DNA of 36,781 nt from a virus, in the IMG/VR virus record IMGVR_UViG_3300037468_000341, positions 1 to 36,781 of that record; one strand, 5' to 3'. The notes under the pieces were generated by a model. It worked only from the letters and a program-made list of their open reading frames with translations. It was not told the origin of the DNA and searched no databases. A program made the position numbers and the translations under genes. This document shows positions 20,701 through 29,449 of this stretch, piece by piece (the first letter of the stretch is position 1; each line of letters begins with the position of its first letter).

Positions 20701-23042
20701 CGTTTTCCATACACTCGGGGCTCGAGATCCTGTTGGTCAACAGCGTAGCTACGCTGAGGAATACGCCGGAACATTAGTTCTCGAGCGTCCTGAATGTCTA
20801 GTTCGAGGAGGCTCGCAGATTCGCGGGAACGAGCACCTCGAATCATACCAGTTAGGTAGTAACGATGGTCCTCGAGGGTCAGCTCCTGTCCGTCGTCGAA
20901 AGCGCCGCCAACGAGAACGGCCACTTCCTGAGCCAGTAAATCAAGCCGCGAGAGAAGGTCATCGAGTAGCCCATCGCCAATAAGAACGGTTAACTGGCCA
21001 CCACCGCCTCTTTTTCCACCGAAGAAGATATCAGAAGTGCCTGTGTAAGCGGTTGGCAGTGAGCCCTCAGCGAGTCGCGGTTCAGCCGTCTGCCACGCCC
21101 AAACGCGATGCAGCTCGAGACCAGCTACGTAGCCATTGTCAGTAGCTTCAACTCCAACGGTCCAGTTTGTTGTAATTCCTGAAGACGATACCAACGTGAT
21201 GTCGTCGTAATAACCGTGGACGTAGGTCCCGTAGTGGTAGATGGGTACGAGTCGGATCCTGATCGTCCGGGTGTCGGCGGGCGCGACGGTCTCGAACGTC
21301 GCCTCGCTCCACTCATTCGGGGTCTGCATCGTGTGTGTGAGTTCTCCGGTGTCGTCTGTGTGGAGCACTGTGCCGCCAGCATCGCGGTACTCGACCTTAA
21401 TCCGGCAATGAGCGTTGTCGGTCGGCGGGATGACCTCGATCAACGTGCCCCAGAACGCGGAGAAGTAAAACGTCTCTGTCTCTGCGTCAATCGACGTTGC
21501 GAGCGCAGACACGTCGATGTCCTGGTACAGCTCCGGCGGCGGCGATCCGATCTGACCGCCCGCTTGGAAAAAATGTGAGCCGCTCTTACCAATCGTCGGG
21601 TCGGCCAACGTGTACCACTGCCAGTGTTTGTTGTCTGGCACTCCCCACGCACCACCGTCGACCCAGCCCTGCGTTGATCCCTTGTAGTAACCCGTGAGGT
21701 TCGTGTTGATCTTCGCCATCTCGTCTGACGGGTTCACGACGAGGTTGCGTAGCCTAATCGGAGGGGTTAGCGTGATGTCGTCGAAATACGCTGGGCACCA
21801 CGCCGTCCCAACCTGTTTCGTAGAGAGCCGCACCCGAATGCTGCGAGTACCGACCGGAGCAGTCGTCTCGAAGGTACGCTCAACCCACGTGAATGGATCA
21901 CCACCCTCACCGGCCGTGTCCGTCGTTTCCCACCCAGTATCATCCGTGTGAAGAACTGTACCGTTCTGCGCGTCTCGATACTCGACCTCGATGCGCTGCT
22001 CTGCCGGATCCGACGACATGATCCACGCCGAGAACCGGAACACGGCCTCGCCAGCGTCGATCATCGGCGCGAGCCAATGAACCGTGCGTTCTTGCCACAG
22101 CTCTGCCGTTGCCCGTCCTCCAGGCGCGAACGCCGAGGAGCTGCCGTTGTGCCCGCCGTTGCTGTGGTATCCGCTGAGCGTGCTCCAACGCGTGCCGGTA
22201 GAGACGCCCCACGCCTCGTCGGACCAGAATCGCTTCCAGAGCGAGACCCCTATCGGCGGCCAGTCCTCATCCGTGGGATTGAGGATTAGGTTCCCTGGCC
22301 CTTCTGGCGTTACGAACTCAAATTCAAAGCGACGCCATTCGTCGCCCGTGGCGGCCAGCTCGCGGCCGACGTCCCCGATGTTGCGGCCGTCCCCGCTGAT
22401 GTATTCACCGCCTTGCTCAACGACGACCTTCAGTCCCGAGCCACGGTGCAGACCAGTAAACCGATATCGACCGTTGTCTACGAGAGGTACACCTTGAAGC
22501 GCTTCAGAACCACTTCCCAATAGAGCCGAGTAAGGCTGCCTCGGACCAGGAACGATGGTGCTTCGCGTAATGGAAACTTCCGCCCAGTCGCCTGCGTCAC
22601 TTGCGCTAGTCCAATCCGCCAAGTCACCATTCAATAAAAGTTCAGGCCCCATTGAGGGAACATCGCCTCCCTTAGTGGAAACCCAGAGGCCAAGCATGGC
22701 GCGTATCAGTATGGCGCTAGGATCTGAGGAATCCCATAGGCGCACATAGAGGGTAGTTTCTGCTGGATCATAATAATACTTTCCAGCAACTAGTCCCAAC
22801 AAAACATCAGCTCTAGTAAGGCCTCGCGTGTCGCTTGAGATGCGAACTCCTACGACGTCTAGTCGAGCACCGGAGAGCTGCTCGTCAAGCGTAGTAGCAT
22901 ATATCGCTCCGGAATGAACCGTCCAATCTGTCAGAAGTTTTCCGAGACGTAATTGGACTAGCGGCGTTCGAGCCGCGCCAGGTTCGCTCAGAAGATCGTA
23001 GAAGGTCCGCAGACCAGACGTTAGCCCTAGGCGACCATTCAT
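17769..23042 (-). CDS. Large tail hub / tail-tip protein with carbohydrate-binding-like modules
   Basis: A 1757-residue protein, the largest here, placed where siphoviruses encode the tail-tip hub or central fibre. Residues about 1-150 include a beta region ending in ETTLYVRLWDSSDPS. Two tandem modules of about 180 residues (about 254-424 and 435-617) share NPSDE-like starts, VEYRDA, GTVLHTDDTG, TRxIRxRL and YxDDITL, a jelly-roll carbohydrate-binding pattern. A hub-like core follows (RVYGKRVPLLWGHKTNLTLA). Near residues 875-1180 a beta domain (NDRLDFSTG, TPGTYGPHALATLVQEAL) shared with the distal tail protein appears to be interrupted. The C-terminus has two TELTGAL repeats. It probably binds a surface glycan. 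Its ATG overlaps the upstream stop (ATGA). Confidence 0.8.
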   Translation of the reverse strand: MNGRLGLTSGLRTFYDLLSEPGAARTPLVQLRLGKLLTDWTVHSGAIYATTLDEQLSGARLDVVGVRISSDTRGLTRADVLLGLVAGKYYYDPAETTLYVRLWDSSDPSAILIRAMLGLWVSTKGGDVPSMGPELLLNGDLADWTSASDAGDWAEVSITRSTIVPGPRQPYSALLGSGSEALQGVPLVDNGRYRFTGLHRGSGLKVVVEQGGEYISGDGRNIGDVGRELAATGDEWRRFEFEFVTPEGPGNLILNPTDEDWPPIGVSLWKRFWSDEAWGVSTGTRWSTLSGYHSNGGHNGSSSAFAPGGRATAELWQERTVHWLAPMIDAGEAVFRFSAWIMSSDPAEQRIEVEYRDAQNGTVLHTDDTGWETTDTAGEGGDPFTWVERTFETTAPVGTRSIRVRLSTKQVGTAWCPAYFDDITLTPPIRLRNLVVNPSDEMAKINTNLTGYYKGSTQGWVDGGAWGVPDNKHWQWYTLADPTIGKSGSHFFQAGGQIGSPPPELYQDIDVSALATSIDAETETFYFSAFWGTLIEVIPPTDNAHCRIKVEYRDAGGTVLHTDDTGELTHTMQTPNEWSEATFETVAPADTRTIRIRLVPIYHYGTYVHGYYDDITLVSSSGITTNWTVGVEATDNGYVAGLELHRVWAWQTAEPRLAEGSLPTAYTGTSDIFFGGKRGGGGQLTVLIGDGLLDDLLSRLDLLAQEVAVLVGGAFDDGQELTLEDHRYYLTGMIRGARSRESASLLELDIQDARELMFRRIPQRSYAVDQQDLEPRVYGKRVPLLWGHKTNLTLAGIRYAANGYRTYEICDTWSVPTGIKAVDTLYSYVDQNAANLLDTTRRFTATASVDYSVDLIAATLTVLRDVRAIEIILGQNDRLDFSTGRLPLVAALTPGTYGPHALATLVQEALGRALSGEAGEDLVITGWSFLSPDADYYLDNDPVPQEWDGTTDDLSDNTSAAVAITSSSVANPSVITTPAAHGLSTGDHVTISGHTGSTPSINGEHVATYINATTFSIPVNVTVGGTGGTFTTESFMSVTGDGTDPTVARCLAWTLDLVDLPAAAVIDSVILTFRLRYSPISPNVGACDAPRVYMNRPYDEAATLLEAFTVTDEWVDYTTTIPADTTGALWTAAELGVTRFGLACLPNEVANTNMEWAKLSVVVRYYQPENTELGLCAYSDTTHKFTAGRQGGTTPAPALIRVYPGSVVQSRNLNSGDAMSWEPSSGDLVSTLADGDDATRVVPTGQWGGTPPLTFLPVAVPGSAALPVASVLLHMRWYNGQTTTDDRNRYPIMRFVVAIKGVQGTVFHGSNPLLLIDTIQIENNSGADGSQPGWIERDYYIPKPDGVSWTLGDVNAMEFGVISRWTDWTYPDNSHLEGVPPQLAEFYATIDSFSGPGFNILLKTGINKDRSGWKTLGFTDSEDKTGALTYEGDSSIFRDADRDHAFLRVDAQGFKDDAAGTYTGTANALIELGPDIIRHVWDRFLLLDPGLIDDASFVAARIDAAAPLGIYVATEQSILELFDGVEVSTLSDIVIDAEGRVYFHAYQDNLDGSEQQIAAHDIMDYDTGRATEDVYQTVIVEYDLDPTTDQPRTVQGEDTAIPFLFRRPDPRAFSTYLINALDASTLRADLQALAGAAPATIEIHSLALLDQRVGKTIRVTLPRDPFAAGGVRTAEALRILDLRQDLLNGKCSARLVVRVSRSMHGQVNNETELTGALTTGISLLGQINTKTELTGALYEIALTGTIREKTIFSGTLS

Positions 23043-24127
23043 TCGGGCATTTCCTCAAGCTGTAGAGATAAGTCCCAAGTCGGACTTTCCGTTTCATTAG
23101 ACCGTGCGGACAAATCAGCTTCAGTGAATGCGTAGTAGGTTTCTCCCGGTACAGAGGATTTTGGCATCCAGAAGAAAGGTACTCCTCGACGAGTTGTGGA
23201 GAAGGCAACTTCGAGGGAATCTAGTTCTGCCTGCGAGACCACTAGATACTGCACATTCCAAACTCTACTCATCTGCAACGGCTGTGAAAAAGCGGCACCT
23301 TGACGTGCTCGTTGGAGCCCTGAAAAATCCCGCCAACCGCGTGAATTGTTTCTTAGAAGAATCCCACAGTCGATAGCCGTTGCCGTTCCTAAAAACGGTA
23401 CGGATACTTCAGTGAACCCATCAGAAACTTCAACCGCGTCAAGTAGGAATCTCCAGTACCGAAAGGACACTGATCCGAACGTTGCCACCAAAATCGCGGT
23501 ATCACCCGCAAGTTCTTGCGTCAATGTTCCAGTGGCGCCAGCCGTCGCAAGTGCCGATGCATTTCCATCAACGCGCGCGCTCGAGACATTATGATCGAGA
23601 AGTATTGCTGAAGTAATTGCCTGAGCTGAGCCCATGTCAAAGAGCAGTGCGTGTCGACTCTGATAGCTCGCAACTGCTGCAACGTGGCTCGTGGCTGAAC
23701 TGGTATCTGCTGCAACGCTATAGCCTAGGTCGCGAAGAATCGCTAGTGCTTTGTTTGTGCCAGTACTCGCGAGAAGTACGAAGGATAAATCGCTGCTAAT
23801 CGTGAACTTATGTGTCGAGGTCGAGTACGTGCAATTCCACACGGGAGTCGCATCGGCTGCTTCAAGGGCAGTGATAATAGCGGTTGCGAGAGACGCGCCA
23901 GTAACGTAGGTTCCAGCAGCGACTGTCGCAACCTTCACTCCGCCACGGTTGAAGTCGATCTTACTGTTCCATCCTGTCACGACTGTCCACCCAACCGAGG
24001 AGCGCCAACGACTTGCTCGTTGTCGTAGGCGCAGCCATGACGTAGGGTAATCTGGATCAGTGGCGGTCGCGGAGAGAACAGTCACACTGTTGATCCCCAG
24101 GTTATTCCAGAGAAAAGAAGAGCTCAT
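23039..24127 (-). CDS. Distal tail protein-like structural protein, 362 aa
   Basis: A 362-residue beta-rich protein directly after the tape measure, where siphoviruses encode the distal tail protein. Residues about 54-140 form a domain with SKIDFNRGG, AAGTYVTGASLATAIITAL and STSTHKFTIS, also found in the hub protein. The next part resembles a discoidin-like domain (HALLFDMGSAQAITSAILLD, FGSVSFRYWRFLLD). The end has PTWDLSLQLEEMPE. It probably links the tail tube to the hub. The ATG shares one base with the tape-measure TGA (TGATG). Confidence 0.72.
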   Translation of the reverse strand: MSSSFLWNNLGINSVTVLSATATDPDYPTSWLRLRQRASRWRSSVGWTVVTGWNSKIDFNRGGVKVATVAAGTYVTGASLATAIITALEAADATPVWNCTYSTSTHKFTISSDLSFVLLASTGTNKALAILRDLGYSVAADTSSATSHVAAVASYQSRHALLFDMGSAQAITSAILLDHNVSSARVDGNASALATAGATGTLTQELAGDTAILVATFGSVSFRYWRFLLDAVEVSDGFTEVSVPFLGTATAIDCGILLRNNSRGWRDFSGLQRARQGAAFSQPLQMSRVWNVQYLVVSQAELDSLEVAFSTTRRGVPFFWMPKSSVPGETYYAFTEADLSARSNETESPTWDLSLQLEEMPE

Positions 24128-27100
24128 CAGCGTCGTCCACGCACAATGGCATCCTCATGTATTCGCAAGAGACGTCCGCGAGAGGCTGAGAAAAGATGAT
24201 CGTAAAGTTTCTCCGGACCAACGTGAACCTCAACGTGAAAAGGTACTTCGCCATTAGACGAAGCTCCCGAGGAGCCTGACGGTTTCAGTAAGAAGTCAAG
24301 GCGGTCTAGGGGAATGACAGCTTCAGGGCCTTTTTCCCCAACTAATTTCCATTGTCTACGCGTGACAATGCCGCCTTCAGCTAATCCGATATCCTCTTCA
24401 TCACGTCCTCTCCAAGGAGTATTCGATCGATCTGGTTCTCCCCAAACAGGATTGATCGGGATGTTAATAGGTCCTGGTGCGGCACGACCAACTCCTAGAA
24501 GCGCGTTTACCAAATCGTTGATTTTCTCTATTAGCTTCTGGAACTGTTCAGTCATCGTTGCCGTATACGAAAGACCTGCCTCTTCAGCACTGGTATAGGC
24601 GGTGCCGTTCTCATCCAGCAGTAAGCCCTGCTCGATCATGCTGTCGATGATTGGCTGCATGGCAAGAGGAATTTGTCCGCCGCTCTGCCGTGCCAGATCA
24701 ATGTACTCCAGGAGCGCTGGCGTCATACGCGCGGTCACAAGGTTATGCTCGATGCCTGCCGCAGTTAAGAGATGATAATCTTCGAGAAGACTTGCGGCCA
24801 TTTCGTTCAACCGTTGCTCGCGGAACGTTGGCCCTAGCTCCGCGATACTGAACCCATAGCGGTCGATGGCGTCATTCAGCTTCTGCTGCGCTTCGGTCTG
24901 TATCTTCGACCACTCCTGCAACTGAGCATCGAGCTCCGCAACAGCCTTTTGATATGCCTCGACTGTGCGTGCGTTGAACAGCTTGCTGAGATTAGTTCCA
25001 GCCGCTTCCGCGCGCTTCTCGAGATCCTTAAGTCCGCCAGATGTCGCGAGAAACGCATCGCGCATCTTGTTGACCTTGCTGACTTCTTTCTCGCCAAACA
25101 GCCCGCCGAGCCACTTTCCTGCCAGAGACCCAGCAATCGCGCCGAGCGGACCGAGGAACTTTCCCATGCTCCCGAGCATGCCTCCGAGCTTTGTACCGAG
25201 CGACTGACCTATGTCGGCACCAAGCGACGCGCCGATCGCCGCGCCGACATTCCCACCACCCTGTATCGCTGACTGAATTACTCCGGGCAGCTTGGTGAGC
25301 GAATTTCCCAGCCCCTCCAGCAGTTGCTCACCAAAGCCTCTGCCCATTTTCGCATAATATTTGTCTAGCTGTTCAGCAAGGCGGTCCGTTGCTTCTTTGG
25401 CCTCACTCTTGATGCTCTTCAGCCCCTGAGCCTCTTTGCCAAGAGCCAACTCCAAAGCCATGGATGCATCGTAATTAGCGAGCGTTACTGCAAGCAAACG
25501 CTCCATCTCTGGAGTAGTATTGCTTGCTTCGTAGGCTGTCTTGTAGAGCGCCTCCGCCTCCTTCTTGAGAGCTTCGTATTTCCGCTTGATAGCGTTTGTC
25601 TGAGCCTCGATCGCAGGCAAATCAAACTTCTCTTGCAATACGTTGCGCGCCTCACTAGACTTCGCAGCTAATGCCGCAAGCTTCGTTTCAACAGCCTCCT
25701 GCTCTTTGACGAACTTGACTATCGAAGCGCGGAGTTCTTTCTCCTGTGCTAGCTCCAAAACTCGTTTCGCCAACGCGACTGTACTGCGGTACTCTGCCTC
25801 CGCCATCTTAAGCTGCTGAAAATAGTCGTCATCTGTGAGCTTTTTAATTGCTAGCTCTGTGCTGAGACGCATCTTAACCGCTTCGTGCTGACGTTCCGCC
25901 TGATACACTGAAAGCTGGTAGGCCTGCGTGATTTTGTCTGCGGCTTGGCTCGACTTGATCAACTCTTCGCCGAGGCGCGTCTCTGCCTTGTGGAGCAACT
26001 CCGACATCTTCAGTCGGTTCTCCATATGCTTGATCTGCGCTTCAGAAAGCTCACCAATGTCGAGCCCACTACCAGTCTCGGCCGTCCTACGCGCCTCGAG
26101 AATTGCGGCGTTCGAGCGGGCCACTTCACTCTCAATCTTCCTGAGAGTAGCCTCGGCCTTCGAGTCCACTATCCCAAACAGTTCGCCCCAATGCTGGATG
26201 ACAGAGCTCACGCCCCGCGATTCGGAGATCCACTCACCAAACTTCCACGCCGCCACCCACGTTGCGGCAATAGCAACGGTAGCGCCCGTCGCTACCCCAA
26301 GAGCGCTTATAGCTCCGGCCAACATCGGAATCTGGGCAAGACCAAGAGCACCGAGCCCAGCCATCGCACCTTGCAATGCGAAAAAGCCTGCCGTCGCCAG
26401 TCCAGCGGCTACAATCAGCTCACGAAGCGACTCTGGCAGCGTCTCAAACCCATTCTTGACTTCAGCCAGTATCTCAGTAACTGCCTTCAAGCCGCTCGTA
26501 AGTGTTGGAAGCAACTCGGCCGCAAAGTCTGCTTTGAATGCTTGTACAACTTTCGAGAACGATGTCTGTGCATCCCCGAAGTCGTCAGCGGCTTTGATCG
26601 TAGTCGCACTAACCACCACTCCGAGTCGATTGGCTTCTTCTGTAAGTGCTCCGAGCTGCTGAGCCACGGGCACCAATGCCGCTCCACCGCGCCCAAACAA
26701 CTCCATCGCAATAGACGTTCGTTCAGTTGCACGTGGCAACTGTGAGAGGGCGATCAGCATCGTCTCAAACTGCTTCTCCGGCTCGAGGGACTTCAAATGC
26801 GTAAGCGACAGCCCGAGCTTGTCTACTGCATTAGTCACACTTCGCTGTCCGCTCTCTACCCCGCGTGTCAGCCTAGCCATGGACATAGCAAGCTGCTCAG
26901 CCGAAGAGCCATTCTGGTCTGCGGCGTAAGCCATGCGTTGAAGAGAGTCAGTCGACTGCCCTACCCTCGCGGCGAGATCCGTCATTCGTGACCCAAACTC
27001 GGTAGTGTCTGAGATCACGGATCGTATAGCTTGAAAGCTCACCCAACCCGCGGCAAGTTGAAGAAGTTTACTCTTCATTGATTCCAGCGGGTCCAGCGTG

Positions 27101-27510
27101 CTCTCCGCACTGGCCCCCATCTCCTGAAATCGCCTATATACGTCTTGCAGGGACGGAGATACCTCTGCTCCGGCTGCTCGCAGACGATCAATCTCCTGAC
27201 CGACAGAACGTATCTGAGCAACTGTCGGCTCAATGTCACTTCCAATTGCAAACGACTGTGCGAGTCGTTTCATGTCTTCGGTGGCTTTTTCCACACCGAG
27301 ATTCTTGAATCCCTCCGACAGTCGACTAAGTGAATCTACCCACTTCTCATTACTGTTAGAGATTTCCTTCGCAATGATCTGTGCTCGTTCTCCAGTCTGC
27401 GTCAGGTGCTTTTGAAAATTGTCAAGCTCGTGATCCGCTCGGCCCAGCTTCGCAGTGAGCTCGTCCTTGATCCCGAGCGTCGCGTAGAGATCACCCACAC
27501 TCACAGACAT
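24127..27510 (-). CDS. Tape measure protein
   Basis: 1127 residues. The N-terminus (MSVSVGDLYATLGIKDELTA) and the long helical regions are typical. A hydrophobic stretch at about residues 365-430 (AGLATAGFFALQGAMAGLGA) and a Gly/Ala-rich one at about 740-800 probably insert in the host membrane during DNA entry. Coiled coil occupies about 450-700. The C-terminus carries LVGEKGPEAVIPLDRL, a signature of phage tape measures. By the usual 1.5 angstrom per residue rule the tail would be roughly 170 nm. No lysozyme or peptidase insertion is visible. Confidence 0.93.
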   Translation of the reverse strand: MSVSVGDLYATLGIKDELTAKLGRADHELDNFQKHLTQTGERAQIIAKEISNSNEKWVDSLSRLSEGFKNLGVEKATEDMKRLAQSFAIGSDIEPTVAQIRSVGQEIDRLRAAGAEVSPSLQDVYRRFQEMGASAESTLDPLESMKSKLLQLAAGWVSFQAIRSVISDTTEFGSRMTDLAARVGQSTDSLQRMAYAADQNGSSAEQLAMSMARLTRGVESGQRSVTNAVDKLGLSLTHLKSLEPEKQFETMLIALSQLPRATERTSIAMELFGRGGAALVPVAQQLGALTEEANRLGVVVSATTIKAADDFGDAQTSFSKVVQAFKADFAAELLPTLTSGLKAVTEILAEVKNGFETLPESLRELIVAAGLATAGFFALQGAMAGLGALGLAQIPMLAGAISALGVATGATVAIAATWVAAWKFGEWISESRGVSSVIQHWGELFGIVDSKAEATLRKIESEVARSNAAILEARRTAETGSGLDIGELSEAQIKHMENRLKMSELLHKAETRLGEELIKSSQAADKITQAYQLSVYQAERQHEAVKMRLSTELAIKKLTDDDYFQQLKMAEAEYRSTVALAKRVLELAQEKELRASIVKFVKEQEAVETKLAALAAKSSEARNVLQEKFDLPAIEAQTNAIKRKYEALKKEAEALYKTAYEASNTTPEMERLLAVTLANYDASMALELALGKEAQGLKSIKSEAKEATDRLAEQLDKYYAKMGRGFGEQLLEGLGNSLTKLPGVIQSAIQGGGNVGAAIGASLGADIGQSLGTKLGGMLGSMGKFLGPLGAIAGSLAGKWLGGLFGEKEVSKVNKMRDAFLATSGGLKDLEKRAEAAGTNLSKLFNARTVEAYQKAVAELDAQLQEWSKIQTEAQQKLNDAIDRYGFSIAELGPTFREQRLNEMAASLLEDYHLLTAAGIEHNLVTARMTPALLEYIDLARQSGGQIPLAMQPIIDSMIEQGLLLDENGTAYTSAEEAGLSYTATMTEQFQKLIEKINDLVNALLGVGRAAPGPINIPINPVWGEPDRSNTPWRGRDEEDIGLAEGGIVTRRQWKLVGEKGPEAVIPLDRLDFLLKPSGSSGASSNGEVPFHVEVHVGPEKLYDHLFSASRGRLLRIHEDAIVRGRR

Positions 27511-27514
27511 ATCA

Positions 27515-28206
27515 TCACCATGTAGCAGAAGCCATCATTCGACCGATCAACTGCATCTGTTGCCAAGACTGGCGTGCAGCAGGTTTCGCATTTGCCGAAC
27601 CAAGTAGATCTCCCGCACCGACTAAGCACTCCTCGAGGCGGTAAGGCTCACTCCGTTTCTCTGAATCTCGATGCACGTTCAACAGGAGTTGATAAATCAT
27701 TCCCAGTGCAGTGCGTGCGTGTTCCACCCCAAACGGCTCGAGGGCAGAAAACGCCTGCCACTCTATGAGCTGACGGGCCGTCATCTCACTCAACATCGTG
27801 TCTACATTTGGTCTACCGAGCTCCAAGGCGAGGCGATACGCGAAGCGCCGCAGGTTGCCCCGCCTCAGTCGTTTTTTGCTTCAGCTTCTCCTCCTGCGTC
27901 CAGATCGTTGAGCCGCATTGCTGCGGTTTGCAGCCGTAGCAGCACCTTGAGGTTCTTCTTCTGAAGATCCGCGAGCTGCTCACTGGTGAACAAAGTCGCA
28001 CCCTTTTCATCAATGGCACAAAGTGCCACGATCTGCAGAGCGCGATCCGCCCCTCGCTGAGACGTTGCGTCTATGATCTTGCTGATTTCCTCTCCGGTGA
28101 GCGAGCGGAGTCTTACGACTCCGCCCCACTCAGGAACCTCCACGTCCACGGTCTGCAGATCATCTGCCGCGAGAATCTCCGCAGCACTCAGAATCTTGCT
28201 GCCCAC
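27515..28206 (-). CDS. Tail assembly chaperone GT fusion made by -1 frameshift
   Basis: The shorter chaperone frame ends at TGA 27865-27867. A slippery AAAAAAC (27877-27871) lies in the correct phase just before it. A -1 shift opens the second frame, which continues RLRRGNLRRFAYRLALELG and then MTARQLIEWQAFSALEPFG before its TGA at 27515. That second part is the DUF4035-type T domain of lambda-like chaperones. The fusion is about 230 residues. As in lambda gpG/gpGT, both products should help the tape measure recruit tail tube subunits. The T frame has only a TTG at 27826 and no ribosome binding site of its own. Confidence 0.85.
27865..28206 (-). CDS. Tail assembly chaperone G (short form)
   Basis: 113 residues from a GTG at 28206 behind AAGGAGG; a longer frame to 28269 lacks a site and overlaps the tail tube gene. 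The protein begins GSKILSAAEILAADDLQTVD, then VEVPEWGGVVRLRSLTGEEI, a pattern common to phage tail chaperones, and ends with a helical AMRLNDLDAGGEAEAKND. It lies between tail tube and tape measure, the standard position. The ratio of short to fusion form is probably set by the slippery site. Confidence 0.85.
   Translation of the reverse strand: MGSKILSAAEILAADDLQTVDVEVPEWGGVVRLRSLTGEEISKIIDATSQRGADRALQIVALCAIDEKGATLFTSEQLADLQKKNLKVLLRLQTAAMRLNDLDAGGEAEAKND
27871..27877 (-). promoter_or_regulatory. Programmed -1 frameshift site (A AAA AAC)
   Basis: The heptamer fits X XXY YYZ with zero-frame codons GCA AAA AAC, followed by GAC and the TGA stop. After slipping, translation continues at CGA in the -1 frame. 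The stop codon immediately downstream and GC-rich sequence (GGCGGGGC) beyond it may stimulate pausing. Confidence 0.85.
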
Positions 28207-28261
28207 AACTTCCCTCCTTGCGCGCGATTCGCGCGGATAACCTTCGCCAAGTCGTTTCCAG

Positions 28262-28687
28262 TTACGCAAACTGCATTGTGCCAGTTGGCCGGATGGTCAC
28301 GTCCGCGACCAGCCCCTCGTCCACAGGAGCCGACACGCTGACGTTCGTGACATACCCCGAGAAGAGCCATTGCTTGCCGTCCGGGTACGTGACGCGCCAG
28401 ACGTCGCGCGTTCCCGCGTTGTACGATGAGATGAGCCCCGTGGAGTGGTCGTGCGTGGACTCGCCGGACGGCGCAAAACCAATCTGAAACTTCAGCTCAC
28501 CCTTACGCTTGATACCGACAACGAACGTCTCCTCGCTGTCATTGTGCGCGGTCATCTCGATAGGATTGCGCATCAACGGCGGAGGCGTGATGTTTCGAAG
28601 CTCGCCAATCGTGGTGAAAGTCGCCGGCGTGGCCGCCGGAGCCCTTGCGATCAACGTCCCCTGTGCGGATTGTGCCTTGTCTCCCAT
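28262..28687 (-). CDS. Major tail tube protein
   Basis: A 141-residue beta-rich protein located just before the tail chaperones. ATPATFTTIGELRNITPPPL at the N-terminus and SGYVTNVSVSAPVDEGLVAD near the end are typical of the siphovirus tail tube fold, with a long loop TAHNDSEETFVVGIKRKGEL between. It should polymerise around the tape measure. The ATG follows GGAGGGAGATATAG. Confidence 0.85.
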   Translation of the reverse strand: MGDKAQSAQGTLIARAPAATPATFTTIGELRNITPPPLMRNPIEMTAHNDSEETFVVGIKRKGELKFQIGFAPSGESTHDHSTGLISSYNAGTRDVWRVTYPDGKQWLFSGYVTNVSVSAPVDEGLVADVTIRPTGTMQFA

Positions 28688-28700
28688 CTATATCTCCCTC

Positions 28701-29105
28701 CTACGAAGAAACGTCCCTATTGACGACCGCTGCCAAGACTCCGTAGGCTGTCCTGGCTCGGCTCCTCGCGGCTGCGTATGTGGCAGCACGCGTCGTTATT
28801 TGTGCAGTTGTCTGCTCATACGCATTGACGACGTTGTGCGTGCTCCTCGGAGCCGGCCCACCCGTCTCCACGATCGTGATATATGGCCCGTCACCCGCCG
28901 GAATCGACGCCTGAGATGATCCGAAGATAGTCGTGCCGAACGTGCCGAGCCCAGCAGCCACGAGAAGGGCAACTAACTCCTCGATTAGCGTGGCGGACGG
29001 CGACTTCTCGGCAATCACATTGAACACCACCATCGCGCGTCCCTGCTCATCAATCCCTAGGTCGAACGGCGTCTGCAGAGGCTTGATACGTTGATAGCGT
29101 GTCAC
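28701..29105 (-). CDS. Tail terminator / tail completion protein
   Basis: 134 residues, between the gp10-like protein and the tail tube. The core IPAGDGPYITIVETGGPAPR is followed by TTAQITTRAATYAAARSRAR, a helix seen in tail terminator and minor capsid families that cap the tail tube at its head-proximal end. The GTG start overlaps the upstream TGA (GTGA). Identification rests on position and pattern. Confidence 0.72.
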   Translation of the reverse strand: MTRYQRIKPLQTPFDLGIDEQGRAMVVFNVIAEKSPSATLIEELVALLVAAGLGTFGTTIFGSSQASIPAGDGPYITIVETGGPAPRSTHNVVNAYEQTTAQITTRAATYAAARSRARTAYGVLAAVVNRDVSS

Positions 29106-29449
29106 ACCCCAACCTCCTCACGGATGCTTGCGGCTAAGTCTGCGGCGAGGGTCGACGCCGCAGCCATCAACGGCTTCTCGAGATACTTCGCCTCCCCTAC
29201 CGTGTGTCGATAGTCCAGCCGTTCATGTTGTGGCACAGCATACGCACCGGCTGGACCACCGAAGCCGAGCGTCACGCGCAACTCGCCATCAGCATTCAGC
29301 TCAACATACCCCGAACCACGCAAAATTCCGTCCTTCACGGGAACAAAGTGCTCTTTGCTGCGAGCCATTATGAGCTCCGCCTGCCGATAGAGCGCTCGGC
29401 GCGCAGCATCAGGATATCTCTTAGCCAGTTGTCGAAAAGTTTCAGGCAA
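29102..29449 (-). CDS. HK97 gp10-like neck / tail-completion protein
   Basis: 115 residues. ALYRQAELIMARSKEHFVPV, then DGILRGSGYVEL and LGFGGPAGAYAVPQHERLDY are the helix-strand pattern of the HK97 gp10-like family, which sits in the neck and joins head and tail. The C-terminal helix carries EKPLMAAASTLAADLAASIR. The start is TTG, overlapping the glycosyltransferase stop, with GGAG upstream. This coupling ties the glycosyltransferase into the structural transcript. Confidence 0.85.
   Translation of the reverse strand: MPETFRQLAKRYPDAARRALYRQAELIMARSKEHFVPVKDGILRGSGYVELNADGELRVTLGFGGPAGAYAVPQHERLDYRHTVGEAKYLEKPLMAAASTLAADLAASIREEVGV

Noticed and set aside
25928-26745. Two long rightward open frames opposite the tape measure gene
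   Set aside because: They are antisense shadows of a strongly supported coding frame, have no ribosome binding site and show no recognisable domains.
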